Notes under the pieces: generated by a model | What the model saw: only the letters and a program-made list of their open reading frames with translations | Databases searched by the model: none | What the model was told of the DNA's origin: nothing | Program-made: the position numbers and the translations under genes | Source of the DNA: Fasciolopsis buskii | Lineage: Eukaryota > Platyhelminthes > Trematoda > Plagiorchiida > Fasciolidae | NCBI GenBank assembly: GCA_008360955.1 | Contig: LUCM01009864.1 | Location: 241,755 to 305,754, forward strand | Length of the DNA stretch: 64,000 bases | Reading direction: 5' to 3' | Shown here: piece by piece, positions 12,101-23,557 of the stretch | Numbering within the stretch: position 1 is the stretch's first letter | How the letters are laid out: each line of letters opens with the position of its first letter

Positions 12101-15100
12101 GCTGGTGGATGAGATTTTGAAGGTCAACTTCGCCTCGTACATCCCATCTGACATCGACAACATTTTCACAGTTATAGAGAATATCACATACTATTTGGAC
12201 AATAGCAACTACAATGTGAGTCTCATTTGACATGAATGTTGACTATTTTAAGTCGGCCGACTCTGACTATTCATACGATCAGGCGAAACCAAATTCAGTG
12301 AACTTTTACCGCCATATATTATAATGGACAATATCGCCTGCGCTTGAAATTTTTATGCCTAACGGAAACTGTAAAAGTCACGGACATATCGTGAATTTTG
12401 TTATAGGGTGGTGTTATTCTCAATTCTGTTAATTCTTATCTAATCCATGTTTTTTATTAGATAGTCAGAGCAGCCAAACGGGGGCATCGAGTTTCCTGAA
12501 GTAAGCTTGGGTAGGCTGTACGCAATTTCTGATAACAAACCCCGGACGGCTGCATAAAGACAAAGTGATCTGCGGGTAGTGGAACAGCAAACAAGAAGAT
12601 AATGAAACACGGATGGAGTGAATAATTCATTTTGACTATTCATTCTTAAACTTCTGCATTGAAACATAAACCTTTCCGTAGTCAGAATGAACCAACATAA
12701 TTACCTGGACCGAAAACAAACCAAGACGATCAATATATCCCGTAAATCGTACTTTTCGATCAAAGTAGCTGGCTTACGTGGACAAATCGCCTTTGCTTCC
12801 ATAGTACAGAATTACGAACTTTGTACGCTACCACCTAATTAGCTCATAAAATGAGGTTCATAATCAGATTAAGGCTGTTTTCTGGAGTTCCATAGATCAC
12901 TACCAACACATTCTCTATGTCTACTGAATGCTGCTTATTAACTGAGTGTTCACATGCATTGTAAACTATTCCAAGGTCTGGATGCGACTTGAACTTCTGA
13001 CCAACTTTTGATGTCCGTAATTGTACGAAGCACTATAGGTATGGCATCCACATGGTGCTAATAGATGTCCAGTTGAGCAGTTTCACTGTTGGTTCCTTGT
13101 TTTCAACGTTTTCCCATAAAGACTTCTAGAGGTAAAGGGTCAAGTGGTGGTCCCATTATCGCGTCCTCAACCAGCCGATGGAACCGTCCACGACACAGAA
13201 ATTAAGCGGTCGTCGTACAGCACACAGCGGGCTCATTCATATAGGATGTAGGTATTGTGACACAGTTGGTGCTGTTCTACGGCGTTACGTAATTAATTCA
13301 TCGTCTGCATTAACAGAAAGTTAGTGAAAGTTGATGCATCAACCGAAAAATGGATCTTTTTAACACCGAGGTATTTGACAACAAAATCGCACGTTACGCA
13401 AACCAAATCTACACGATTCGTTTCAAGTAAACCCCAATGGACTCCAATTAGATTAGCTAATGAAACCCATAAAGCCTTTTAATGCTTTAATTGTGAATGA
13501 TATAATGTTAATAACAATCAAATTTGATTGTGAAACTTGCCTTGAGAAAGACTATCCACGGTAGTCGAAACGTTGGTGCATTACATCTACCAACAACGTT
13601 GTGTTATTAACATTACATCACTCACAATTAAAACCAATACATGGCGCATTGATTTTTTGATACACTCCTCACATCATCTGGTCTCTTTTAATGCTTCATA
13701 ATTCTGGACCCTTTGGTGAAAGACTCGGAGTAGTACACTCCACACTGACTGTATAATTCAGTTTGGGTAAATCGGGACTATACAGCTCACTGAAGAACCA
13801 TATATCCCGATAGATAGTCCATCATGTTGATGTGAAGGATGAAAGAGAGCTGGTTTGTGTGTTGGACTGTCCATATTGTTTCTTTCTTACCTCTATCTTC
13901 TCTGCTTGTATGCTCCTTCTTCATCACTCCAATGGTACATGCTCCTTACGCAATTTTGCATTGCACAAACATAGACGTGTTTATGTGCACGTACCAACCG
14001 AATGATGCCACAGCTTTTGACGTCTATCGCGGAATGCGATTCGATCACAAATCTTTTGTGTCATACTTGGAATTATGCCTTGATATAATCATTCGATTAT
14101 AACTGATGAGTAATCAATCGATATCTAGCTGTATTTTATGCGAAGTCAGTAACAGTTGCTTAGAGTAGAGCTTCTCAAAAACAGTTTTTATAATCTCCCC
14201 GAATCTGTCATCCTCGTTTCAAAACATTAACACTTATTTAAGCATATGTATTAGTTGCTTACTGCACATTTACATGTGTTTAACACAGATGTGTTTCGTA
14301 CGAAACAGATGCGTTTGACAATTAATTGCCATCAATGGTAAAATAATGCAACTAATACAACTATGGAAGTGACTAGTTTCCACATTTGATTGATCGCCTT
14401 AGGCACGGATGAAGTCAGAAAGCGCACTAACTGCACAGAGTTGCTGTTTTTACATCCGCAAACAACAAATCATGGTCGCAGTGCGGCAAGCATATACTAG
14501 TGTACATGTAGCTGCTAACATACGCTCGGTGGTCAAGCACACATGCAAAATCTCACTTTCAAAGGTGGACAAATCTAAAAGAATAAAAAGCTTCCTACAG
14601 GGACGTCTTTATCTTTCTAACTGTTATGTACTTTATTACAGATATAGCGATGTACGCAATTTTTCTAGAAAGGAAACCGCCATAAACAGAGAGCTGCTAA
14701 GTGACGGAGCTGACCAGCGGCGGAAAGATTCAAATTTGTGACCTTTATGTCCAAATAATAAGACCGTATCTGCTCAAACAGCGCCGGTCATCGTATACCT
14801 GCAAAAGAATAGCATGAACTAACCCCAATTTCTTTCGCCCATCTGCATTGCACACAGCTGAACGTTTTCCTTAGTTTCGGGGTCTATACTGGCTTTGTCA
14901 CTTTACAATCAGATAGGAACTTCACAAGAAATCTGCAAATGGCTTTGTGTTCAGACGAACTGCTGGCTTGGGGAGAGCTTGAGAAGTGAATCAGTAAACC
15001 TAATGGTGTTACAGACTGCCTAATTTTCCACGTGATATACTCATTTGGTTTCTTGATGTACGTACTTCGTTTAACACTGCGATAAAAAAGCAACTATCAT

Positions 15101-18100
15101 CACAAACATCCAACGTCTTTAATTATCGTTATGCAGTAGACGCGCACATGTAATTAAAGTGACGTAAGGTCCACACAAGATTCAAACAATGGTTCGAGGA
15201 CATATTGTTCGGGCACAAAAAGGCACCAAACGTTCTCAACTCTGAGGGAATAGGGTTCACAACATTTTCCATCCTTTTCTATGGTGAAAAACAGGGCTTA
15301 TGCGGACATTACCACTGTATCAGGTTGATTAAATCAACTAAGTTACAGGTTTTTTGTCTTGCTTTAATCTGCGACACCACATTTGGTTGTAGTTAGGCTG
15401 TGGGAGTGCCTAGGGCTTAGGAATAATTGGGAGTGATCACCACAAAACTCGCCCTGATTCGTCTGTCATTGTCGTCGAAAGAAATTAGACGTCAAATTTA
15501 CAAATTGCACATCACACCTGAATAACCCCAACCCAATGAGTTCCAAAAGGTTCAATTGTCTGTACATGAAACACTATATCCATCATTCCGAATCTTATTA
15601 GTGCGTTAAATGTTAGTGTTAACCAAGAAATAGAACAGATAAGTGAAAATGGATTTACAAATCTGTTCATCTATCCGTCTTTCAATTCAGAAAACCATCG
15701 AACAGTTGATCGTTCCTCAGATTAACACCACGGCAGTGAACCAGTATGTCCAACAGTTGCAGTCATTTGCCTCACCGCTGGCCGAGACGCACTCCGAAGC
15801 GCGAACAATTCTGATCACTGCTAGCGCCATCGAAGCTCGAATGCAAACGGCTGATTCAGAATATAAGAAAGCAAATCGACTGGGCCAAGCATTTATCGCA
15901 CTACAACAGCAGAGCAATTTCACTGGGCATTTACGGATAATCAATGCCTCTTTGACCAACCTGAAATCAGTGAGTCAATTTAGTGTTTTTGAAAAATACA
16001 AACGTGTGTTCACAGACCAGTCATCATTGAACTACTGAAACCATATTTATATGTAAATAATTAACTCTTTTGTATTTATAATAGGTACTAAGATGCGAAG
16101 CAGTAGATGTTTGATTTGTGCTCGTTTTAGTGATCCCACCTGAGTCCAAAACATGAAAACAAGCAGAGGAAATGTGTGCAAGTAGATGGACAGAAAGAAG
16201 CGCAAACACTTGTAGTTGATTCTCCTGGCTCAGGGTTATTTATCGGACCACGACAGACCAACGTGTAAAGGTGAATGAGTGAACGGGTTAGTGCAATAAG
16301 TGTGCACATGCAAAAATTCGTGTTGGCCGTAGCTCATGTCACTGGTTTTTATGGGGTTCTAAACGGCAAGCACAACAGTCTGAACCCCACGAAAATACGT
16401 GAACGACAGCAGTTCTCTCGGCTGTGAAAAGTCATTTTATCTTGTATCAAATGCGATCAATGACTCATTCCAGGTAGATTTGATACGAAAAAGATGTATC
16501 AAGCTTACGAAGCTCCACCCATTATTAACCTGCCTTGGTCTCATGGGAATCAGATAAGATGGGATACTATGGTGGCACACTGTTTCCCACTTCCCATCCT
16601 GACGCCACAAAGTAGTTGAAATTTTGTAAGCGGACGCTTCACGCGGCCACCGTACCAGTAGTCTACAATGACTGTTTTAGTTCACCCAGTAATACAAATA
16701 TTGCTCGAACCTAATGAGATACGAAACTTCCTTCCCGGATGCAAACACAACGGGACTTGAACCTGAGCCGATATTGTTTCTACGCTAAAGCCAACAGGGG
16801 TAAAGTTTTAACGGTGTTTGTGTCAGTTCGCTATTACGTTTCTGCTTCTCGTGAAAAATGGCTTATTGTGGAAATGTCGATAATCAAATTAGCATTAAAT
16901 ACACGGAATCGGGCACAGGGTGCTTCAGCGTGCTCACATCGGACACATCAATTTTAGAAAGCATACGTCCGTGAATGCAAGTCACTTTATTATTCTCAAC
17001 AAGTTATTTTCTAAATTGAATACTCCAAACTGACAATTTAGTTATCTCCAGGGCTAACTAATCCAACTGATTCTGGCAGTCATCACTCGTGGCCATCTGT
17101 TGTTTCTAACAGCCATCATTTCAGACGCCATCATGTCGAGCAACATTTTCACCCATTTTGTTGTCAGCTGTCTTGCAGTTATAGTCTCAGTTGAATTTAT
17201 CTGACTTTAATAACGGAGGTGATGGATGCGAGTCACAGGATTCACCTTGCGGAGAGTGAGCCGATAACGTAAGCTACCAGTTACCAATAAATTCCATGAC
17301 TGACTTTTTGTGTTCCTTTAAAATGTTTTCAATGGTATGCCTCCTGATCGCAAATTTTCGAAGGCCCGAAGAGTGATCAAACAATAAACCGGAATAACTT
17401 TAAACTTGATAACTTCTATTTGAACGGAAATGCATCAAACAATCCACGAGTTTAATGTAGCGGAAGTACTGCACCCATGAAGTCCGGCCCATTGACAAGC
17501 GCTTTAAATGCTACACAGGATTTAGTTAACCGTCAAAACCAATTTGATCTACGATCATATAACAACGACCCCACCATGTCACCCGGAACCACCTTCAAGT
17601 AAGAGCGAACAGATCAAATGAATCGCCTGAAGTTATCATTCACGTTGACGCAAGTTTTCCACCGTTAAAGATCTTCTGAATATCGTTTAGTGGTTGATAG
17701 GAAGCAGTTCAATTCAGCTTGCACAACCATTAACACTGTACCAGTGTGCTCTAGTTTTGGATGCTACCTCGCTGCACCAACAAATCAAAAGGAAAAAAAA
17801 GAATGAATAGCGAAAGATCGACTGGAAAATGACAAGCTGAACAATTATGTATGATAAGGAAGATTTCAAATTCCAGGACGTCACTGACTACGGCAGTGAA
17901 CCATACAACCTGTTCTCTCCAACCATCATTCAGAGGAATCTCGTGGACTCCAACTCGATAGAAAATGGTAGGCCCAAGATATTGGATCCTTGGATTCTGA
18001 CTTTAGAAAAGTCATGAAAATGAGTTGATTAAGGTGTGTGGGAGATGGCTACCGCATGTCTGCAGATAGACTGCTACGTTGCACTCTGTTGTCTGTGGCA

Positions 18101-21100
18101 GGTTATGATCGGAAGACGATTGGAGTCAGTGACTTTGCAATCATTTAGTAACCACGCGATGTTTTAGCAAACAAGGCCACGGCTGAAATCAGTACACTAT
18201 TCTTGGCTGAAATCACAGTCACTGACCTACGTCACACTACGTTATGAATCCAGGCCCATATGTCACACAATTTACAAGTGAATTACACGGATGTCCTATA
18301 CTTTGCTCGAAAATGAAAATTTGTTCCAATCCAAGTCAATGCTGTTGAAAACAGCTTGAAGTTACCAGGAGGAGGCCGTCGTGTATAAAACGACAGAAAA
18401 CCACGTAATATTGACAATCCAAGAGGGTAGCATATTACCGGATGAGGCAGAGCGCATAGGAGATAATTTGCGGTGGAACGATTGAAAGAATACGGTTTCG
18501 CTGTATCCGATTTAATACCAATGAAGAGCAAACTGCAAGAATGACTCGGAGCTAGAAAAATCTTTTAAAAGAAGATAGACCTAATTTGATGCATAAAATC
18601 CTGAACTACTGTAGCCATGTCATCTTGGGATATATGTTTCATCACGAGATATACAAAACCCGAAGATACTAGCTGCCTAATCTTAGTCTTTCTGGGTACC
18701 TCGATGCTGCGGCTTCTGATATGGCCGAGGTTAGTGTGGTTCACACTGAGAGGGCTGGAACCGCACTACTTGACTGGATCCCAGTCGACAGCTGGCTTTG
18801 CACAATGAAGCTCAGAAATTCATACAGAGTAAATAACTGTCGCTCTGATAAACGCAAATTTTGTTGTATCAGCGTACGAGCCTACAGACTGCAGCCCAGA
18901 CGCAGCCAAGGACGTAATTTCTGCCAAAGCTCCAGGAACTCTTACGCACGACAAGGTGGGGTAACATCGTGATTTTGCAGGGGACATGATTGCTAGAGTA
19001 GACCAGTTGTCCTCGAATGAGGAGCATCTAGAAGGCCCCTTTGGTCTCGATTCCTATTGTCCTGAAAAGGGGAACGGTTGTTGGTTTTGTGCTCGGGCAA
19101 TCAATTGTTTGTTGCTAGTACGAGCCTCAGGTGTTCCAAGGTCATCTGTTATCTTCGGGTGGGCGGTGGAACCAAATCGACCACACCGCCATTAGCTACA
19201 AATGCAGGGCTGTCTGAAAGACTGTCGGTTGTACTGGGACACAACCATGGACCCCGACCATGTGTTAGTTTGCACTTAGCTGTCTGTGTGATTTTGTGGG
19301 CGCTCAGAAGCCCATTTCGACTTCGGTTGGATTGCACAAGCTATATAATCCCACCCGTCTATCAGTCTTTCTAACAGCGGTTGCTGAAAAGCCAGGATTA
19401 CCCCCACCTCAAAACGCCAATGAACACAAGCTACTTATCAAGAATACCTTGCTTTCTGCTGATTTAGTTAGTCGTGACTTGACCAATCGCCTTGTGACAC
19501 CCTAGATTTCTGCTGAGTCCCTGCGCCTTCTTGACGCATGCCAGTCTATCCCGGATGGTAGTGCGTATAATGAAGCAGGACTCGTACCGCGACGTGAACC
19601 CAGTACAAGCTTGCCTAGGGATGGCAAGATCTGGTGGTCTCAACGAGGTTTGGAGGTGGAACGTCCTGCCTCTACGGAAAATTCCAGCAAGCTGTCTCAA
19701 CCCGTCCGAGCTACCGGTAGAAAAGCATTGGGTGCCAGTGAAATGACCTGTGAAGCTGACGATTTGCCTATCCACAACCAACGGCGACATCTTATACGAT
19801 GGGCAAAGCATTTTCAAGCAAAGCTTAATTGACCCTCTGCGTCATCTCCTTCTGCAGCTATTCCAGCAAGCATCCTGGGGCCTGTTACAACAGACCCCCC
19901 CCCGTTGAGGCGGAGATCACAGTGGAAATCCGAGCGTTAGGATGTCAAAGCACTGAGCTCCAATGTGCTTTTCCCAACTCTTTTCAGAGGTGAAGAAATG
20001 GAACTGTTTAGAGAACTTCAGATTTCGTTCTCGAAGGTCTGTTACTCTGGGACGATCCCCTCCTCATGGGAGGAGTCGACGGCTATCCCCATCTACCAAA
20101 AAGGCTTGCCCAGTGGATGAAATAACCACACTGGTATTAGCGTAATCCAATTGGCATCCAAACTGCTCGCATCCGTCATTGTTCACGGTTTGTATAACAC
20201 GTGTGGTGGGCAAACTCGTAAGGAACAGGTTGGGTTTTACACTGGTCTTGGATGGGTTGATCAAATCTGTACACTCCGACAACTACTAGTGCGTTATGCT
20301 TTCCAAAGGCTAACGGTCATCGTGTTCATGGACAGTCGCGCAGTCTTTGATTTTGTTGATAGGTCAGAATCATGGCACTGTTTGTTGAGGAATGCAATAC
20401 CTGAAAATTGTGTCCTCCCTCAGGGAGTTGTACCATCATACGTCAGGTCGGGATAGAGGTCATGGGCAGCTTTCGTTAACCTTCGTCGTCTCCAGTGTAG
20501 TTCGGCAGGGATGACCTGCATTCCCATTTCTTTTCAACGCTATCATAGCAGACGATCTGCACAACGCTTTATATGATTTTTTAGATGGTAGGGTTGAACT
20601 CTTCCCAGGAGAAAGGGATTGTGACAGAGTATGCTGAAGGTAGCGCCATGATGACTGACAATACACAGGCAATTCAACGCGCGTTGGGCCGCTTGGCGGT
20701 TGACGTCTCTAGGGGCGGCACCCTCAAAATGCAAGGTAAGTTTTCAAGACTGGCAGGGGCCCTTACCTGTACTCACACTTTGTGGTGATCGGTTATATAT
20801 ATATATATTTTTTTTTATATGGATAGATAGATAGATGGATAGATAGATGCCCCCCGGAACGAATGACAGTTGTACACGTGTGAAGCCATGATATTTTTAT
20901 AAACGAGCAACTCATTGCGGACTGAGGTTCAGAAAATATGCAAAACAAGTGGTTTTCCTACATATTTGATAAAGGGAGCTCAAAAATGACGGACTCGAAG
21001 CTTTAAAACATTGCTGGCGCATCTTAAGGTTGGAAGAACGGTGACATTCGTGAGATTTCAGATTGTTTCTTTCATAACCGTTCGTAATATGGTATGCCAG

Positions 21101-22327
21101 TTTCTGAAGCATATGCTCAAATATTCGATAAATTAACTTCGAGGGAAATGGCAGTAATTATCCCTAAGTAATTAAATTTCCAGTAGCATAATGTAGCAAT
21201 TGTCATTTCATGCTTAAATAGGCCCTCAGTGATGGTTAAAATAAAGGTGATATGCAGTACGAGAAGTGCGGAATTGTTTTCCATAAAGCACATTTCAACT
21301 ATTAGAAAACGTGAGTTTTATTTAGAATTCTGGTCATGTGCTATACTGAACAGGCTCTGAAGGCAGTTGTGGTCAATAAAGGGAATAATTACAAAGCTTC
21401 GGTACGAGGCCAGTTAGATAATAGATGCTAGTTTCGAGCCGGAGTGGTCAGTCCGCCCTACAAGACACTGAATCAACTGAACAGAGCTTGTGAGGGATGC
21501 AACATAACTATGAGAGTAAAATTATTGTATTCTGGATACACCTACTTTCAACGTACACTGAAGAAATGCTGCCAGGTGCATGCCTCTCAAAAACAACATA
21601 TTACGCAACTCTTGCCAGTTACTACTCCCAGTTAGTGAGCGACTTAGTCTGAACCGAACATTGAAATATTGAGCTTCCGTTTGTGCTGTTTGTTTAGGGA
21701 CAACCGTTTGCGTTTCTGTTAGCTTGTTAACTCAATTTTATTTCTTTTAACTGGTCAGCTGTAGACATAGGTCAAGAAAATTGAGAAAACGTTTGACACA
21801 GTTGCCTCCCTTCTCAAGCCATGTCACAGAGAATACCGATAAATATATTGTCCTTTTGTAATGCGTGTCGCTGTATATACACGTTTGTTCATCAAATTTT
21901 TGTGTGACAAGGGACAAATCGTCACAGTGAACGAAAACATCTTCTCCCACAGATTTTGACCAATTCCACACTGATTGAAGAACCAATCAGACCAGCATAT
22001 CAGTCGAGCGTACAAAATTTCCTGGGCAATATGTCATTGGATTTGGAGACTGAAACGACCCGATTTACCGGGGCTCTGTTACCGTGTCATCGTTTGTCGT
22101 CTGCTGTGTCCATTACGGTCCAGACATTCTGTGCCAATTCGGCTGCAATTCAAGGACTGGGTTCGAACAGTCTGATCGCTTTCGCAATAACCTTTATCTT
22201 GCTTATCACATTTCTCTGTTTTCAAATATTTATTCAACTTCATCAGAAGCATTGTTTGCACGCCTCGAATCAGGGAATACCTTTGTATTTGTTTGTCCGC
22301 TATATTCATAAGACAAAGAATGAATAG
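5911..22327 (+). CDS. prominin-like pentaspan membrane glycoprotein gene, C-terminal five exons
   Basis: Exons 5911-6169, 9152-9683, 12098-12215, 15691-15969 and 21953-22327 join to 1563 bp, 520 codons plus stop. Every intron is GT-AG and every junction keeps phase (1, 2, 0, 0), which strongly supports the model. The layout matches prominins: loop end plus TM3, cytosolic loop, TM4 followed closely by a cysteine, a large N-glycosylated loop, TM5 and a short tail. Prominins are cholesterol-binding glycoproteins of plasma-membrane protrusions. The stretch from TM3 to TM5 is about 430 residues, slightly longer than in vertebrate prominin-1. The first half is not found in the 5.9 kb upstream, so the gene is partial here. 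Introns are 2.4-6.0 kb and carry repeats and a LINE. Family assignment is by topology and short motifs, not by alignment. Confidence 0.72.
6572..6731 (+). repeat. 160-bp interspersed repeat, copy 1
   Basis: Nearly identical to 13524-13682, with only scattered substitutions. Both copies lie in prominin introns in the same orientation. The core has a 5-bp stem GACTA/TAGTC (6598-6614) with loop TCCACGG, followed directly by GAAACGTTGG and a second imperfect hairpin ending CCAACAACG. Stem-loop followed by GAAAC recalls the hammerhead ribozyme core and the stem-loop tails of many animal retroelements, but the 5' box reads CTTGAGAAAG, not the catalytic CTGATGAG, so activity is unlikely. Confidence 0.8.
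7606..7649 (-). repeat. tRNA-like SINE promoter (A and B box), tentative
   Basis: On the minus strand 7649-7639 reads TGGTTGACCGG, fitting the RNA polymerase III A box, and 7617-7606 reads GGGTTCGATTCC, a perfect B box. The boxes start about 33 nt apart, shorter than in a tRNA gene, and the T stem does not pair well, so this is not a functional tRNA. A decayed tRNA-derived SINE head is the best reading. No 3' tail or second copy was found in the window. Confidence 0.35.
9152..9683 (+). CDS. prominin-like exon: cytosolic loop, TM4, start of second large loop
   Basis: The acceptor is AAAG. Two bases complete a glycine codon started in the previous exon, and the donor gtcagt follows GAGAA, leaving phase 2. 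The exon encodes about 177 residues: a polar cytosolic loop of about 35 residues, a hydrophobic span from PLMITIAVSGII through VISVIAM (TM4), a cysteine just after it (NDVCRYG), then extracellular loop with N-glycosylation sites NQTD, NGTI and NVTG and a threonine/proline-rich stretch. Prominins also have a cysteine just after TM4. Confidence 0.7.
9684..12097 (+). other. prominin-like intron, 2414 bp
   Basis: GT-AG intron from gtcagt to TCAAG. Scattered short open frames on both strands; no repeat or gene recognised. Confidence 0.55.
12098..12215 (+). CDS. prominin-like exon: second large loop
   Basis: The exon begins with one base that completes a lysine codon from the previous exon and ends in phase 0 at a strong donor gtgagt. 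It encodes 39 residues including TLVDEILKVNF and an N-glycosylation site NIT. It is short and has no membrane segment, as expected for an internal piece of the extracellular loop. The main support is phase agreement with both neighbours. Confidence 0.6.
12216..15690 (+). other. prominin-like intron, 3475 bp
   Basis: GT-AG intron carrying the second copy of the 160-bp repeat. A 110-codon open frame at 14409-14741 has no recognisable domain or splice context and is not called. Confidence 0.55.
13524..13682 (+). repeat. 160-bp interspersed repeat, copy 2
   Basis: Same sequence and orientation as 6572-6731, about 6950 bp away, including the GACTA/TAGTC stem-loop followed by GAAACGTTGG. The two copies diverge abruptly at both ends, which supports a mobile repeat rather than a segmental duplication. 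Confidence 0.8.
15691..15969 (+). CDS. prominin-like exon: second large loop, helical part
   Basis: The exon follows a pyrimidine tract ending TTCAG and stops at TCA before gtgagt. It is 93 codons with phase 0 at both ends. The protein is rich in Gln, Ala and Leu with helical spacing (QYVQQLQSFASPLAETHSEA), and has N-glycosylation sites NTT, NFT and NAS. Prominin second loops are long, helical and glycosylated in the same way. Confidence 0.7.
17847..18017 (+). CDS. small unassigned ORF, possible exon
   Basis: A 56-codon frame with ATG encodes an acidic, tyrosine-rich peptide (begins MYDKEDFKFQDVTDYGSEP). A donor-like gtaggc follows codon base 17967. If it were an extra prominin exon it would end in phase 1, which does not fit the phase-0 start of the next exon at 21953. 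It could be a decayed exon, an alternative exon or chance. No function is proposed. Confidence 0.2.
   Translation: MYDKEDFKFQDVTDYGSEPYNLFSPTIIQRNLVDSNSIENGRPKILDPWILTLEKS
18600..20790 (+). mobile_element. RTE-like LINE copy (endonuclease and first part of RT), degenerate
   Basis: The six-frame pieces line up in order with a flatworm endonuclease-reverse transcriptase: AGDMIARVDQLSSNEEHL and GPFGLDS (about 18980-19050), a DPDH endonuclease motif (about 19250), a central linker (SAESLRLLDACQSIPDGSA, about 19510-19570), then RT start ASKLLASVIVHGLY (about 20155-20195) and DQICTLRQLL (about 20260-20290). The active-site box is YAEG at 20630-20641 in place of YADD. Many stops and frameshifts make it a dead copy. 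It ends at a (TA)n tract before the C-terminal part. It sits in the last prominin intron in sense orientation. Confidence 0.8.
20793..20849. repeat. (TA)n followed by (GATA)n microsatellite
   Basis: A run of TA repeats, a T run and then GATA/GATG repeats directly abut the broken end of the RTE-like copy. Confidence 0.9.
21953..22327 (+). CDS. prominin-like terminal exon: TM5 and cytosolic tail
   Basis: The acceptor is CTTCTCCCACAG and the exon opens in phase 0, matching the previous exon. It encodes 124 residues and ends with TAG at 22325-22327. The order is a loop end with NST and NMS glycosylation sites, two cysteines around a hydrophobic patch (LPCHRLSSAVS, then TFCANS), a membrane span from SLIAFAITFILL through FCFQIF-like residues, then a basic cytosolic tail with histidines and lysines. 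Paired cysteines just before the last span are also seen in vertebrate prominins. No donor was found before the stop, so this is taken as the last exon. Confidence 0.7.
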   Translation: MLTNSTLIEEPIRPAYQSSVQNFLGNMSLDLETETTRFTGALLPCHRLSSAVSITVQTFCANSAAIQGLGSNSLIAFAITFILLITFLCFQIFIQLHQKHCLHASNQGIPLYLFVRYIHKTKNE

Positions 22328-23520
22328 ACGTATGGTTTACCAGAGAAATGTTCTAACATTCCTTATGCCATAAAAAGAATTCTTATTGAATTTGGACCAA
22401 CCTGGTGATCATTAATCCATCTTCTAATCAAGATATTCTTCTCTCGGATTTCTAAAACTCTCGTACTTTTGTCACCAGCTCGAGCAGAGAACCCAGCAGC
22501 CAGGATAGAGGCAATACCATGGCTTCATTCCATTCAAATTCATTTGTTTTCCTGAATTGTTCAATCCACCAGTTTACCACGCTTCCGCAGTTCAACCCTA
22601 GTTTCATTTGCTAACGATCCTTTCGCTTCATGCACCGGGACGTTCAATGGCTGAATTGACGCGACACTGTGGACCGTAAATCTTCTCATGCGTTTACCTA
22701 TCCCCGTAACAAATACTGAGACTAATGTTCTTCTCATATCCAGTTAACCGTTAGATCAAATGAAATGTCGGATGCTGGAGCGTATTACACGGTCAACCAA
22801 CTACAATGGCTGTGATGGATCCGAATCTATCGTACAGTTTATCTAAATGGATTTAACTGCAATTAACAGAACCTGCTAATTGGAATACTTACGAATTACA
22901 GGTCCCATTACAGCGCTGCGAAGGATAGCGAATCCGGGTGTTATACAAACCGCGGGAATCACCGGCATGAAATCAACAAACACCCGGTCAAGGATGAACT
23001 TTTTTCCGGTTGAATAAAATATTTTTTTACTGACGGACAATTGTGTGTGAGTTGCGACTTCTGTTTGATCATTTTCAAAAATTCTCCTTCTTTGAGTGAT
23101 CTATAGATGCAGAAAAATATGTAAAACTAAAACCAAACCTGATTTCCTGAAATTTGACCTCATAGAGTGTAGACTCCTAGGAGGTTGCATTCGATTCTAC
23201 ATTTGAGTGTCACAATTGAAGTCATTCCACCATAACTCTGGAAGCATGTTGACTTGGTTGCATCGGAGCCTTACTTCACCAAAACGACAGAACAGTGGCG
23301 TAGTAATGTCGATGTTCAAAACCGATTCACTGTCTTCTTTGTTTCACTTTTTAGGAAGCTTGATATTTATTAGATAACCGATGTCAGGAAGACGTTACCT
23401 GGGACTCACATGCACGCAAGGCAAACAGGCATTCTGTGTACTCCGTGATGAATAATCACTTGAAATCCAAATACGCAGCCTATAAAGTTTGTCTATCAAA
23501 GCCTCCATGGTCTGAATATG
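22328..23520. other. region after the prominin-like stop; no further gene
   Basis: Probable 3' untranslated and intergenic sequence. No open frame is convincing. Confidence 0.45.
23013..23018 (+). promoter_or_regulatory. candidate poly(A) signal AATAAA
   Basis: An exact AATAAA about 690 bp past the prominin stop, followed by a T-rich stretch. It is the first exact match noticed downstream; its use is unproven. Confidence 0.3.
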
Positions 23521-23525
23521 ATCTC

Positions 23526-23557
23526 ATATATACATATATATATATATATATATATGG
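23526..23557. repeat. (TA)n microsatellite
   Basis: About 32 bp of alternating TA. A GC-rich stretch follows at about 23640-23760, which could be the 5' untranslated part of an RTE-like LINE but shows no family-specific motif. Confidence 0.85.

Larger units (their letters stand above)
15970..21952 (+). other. prominin-like intron, 5983 bp
   Basis: The largest intron, from gtgagt to a CTTCTCCCACAG acceptor. It holds a small unassigned ORF (17847-18017), an RTE-like LINE copy in sense orientation (about 18600-20790) and a (TA)n/(GATA)n microsatellite. Nothing is recognised in 16000-17800 or 20850-21950. Confidence 0.6.
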
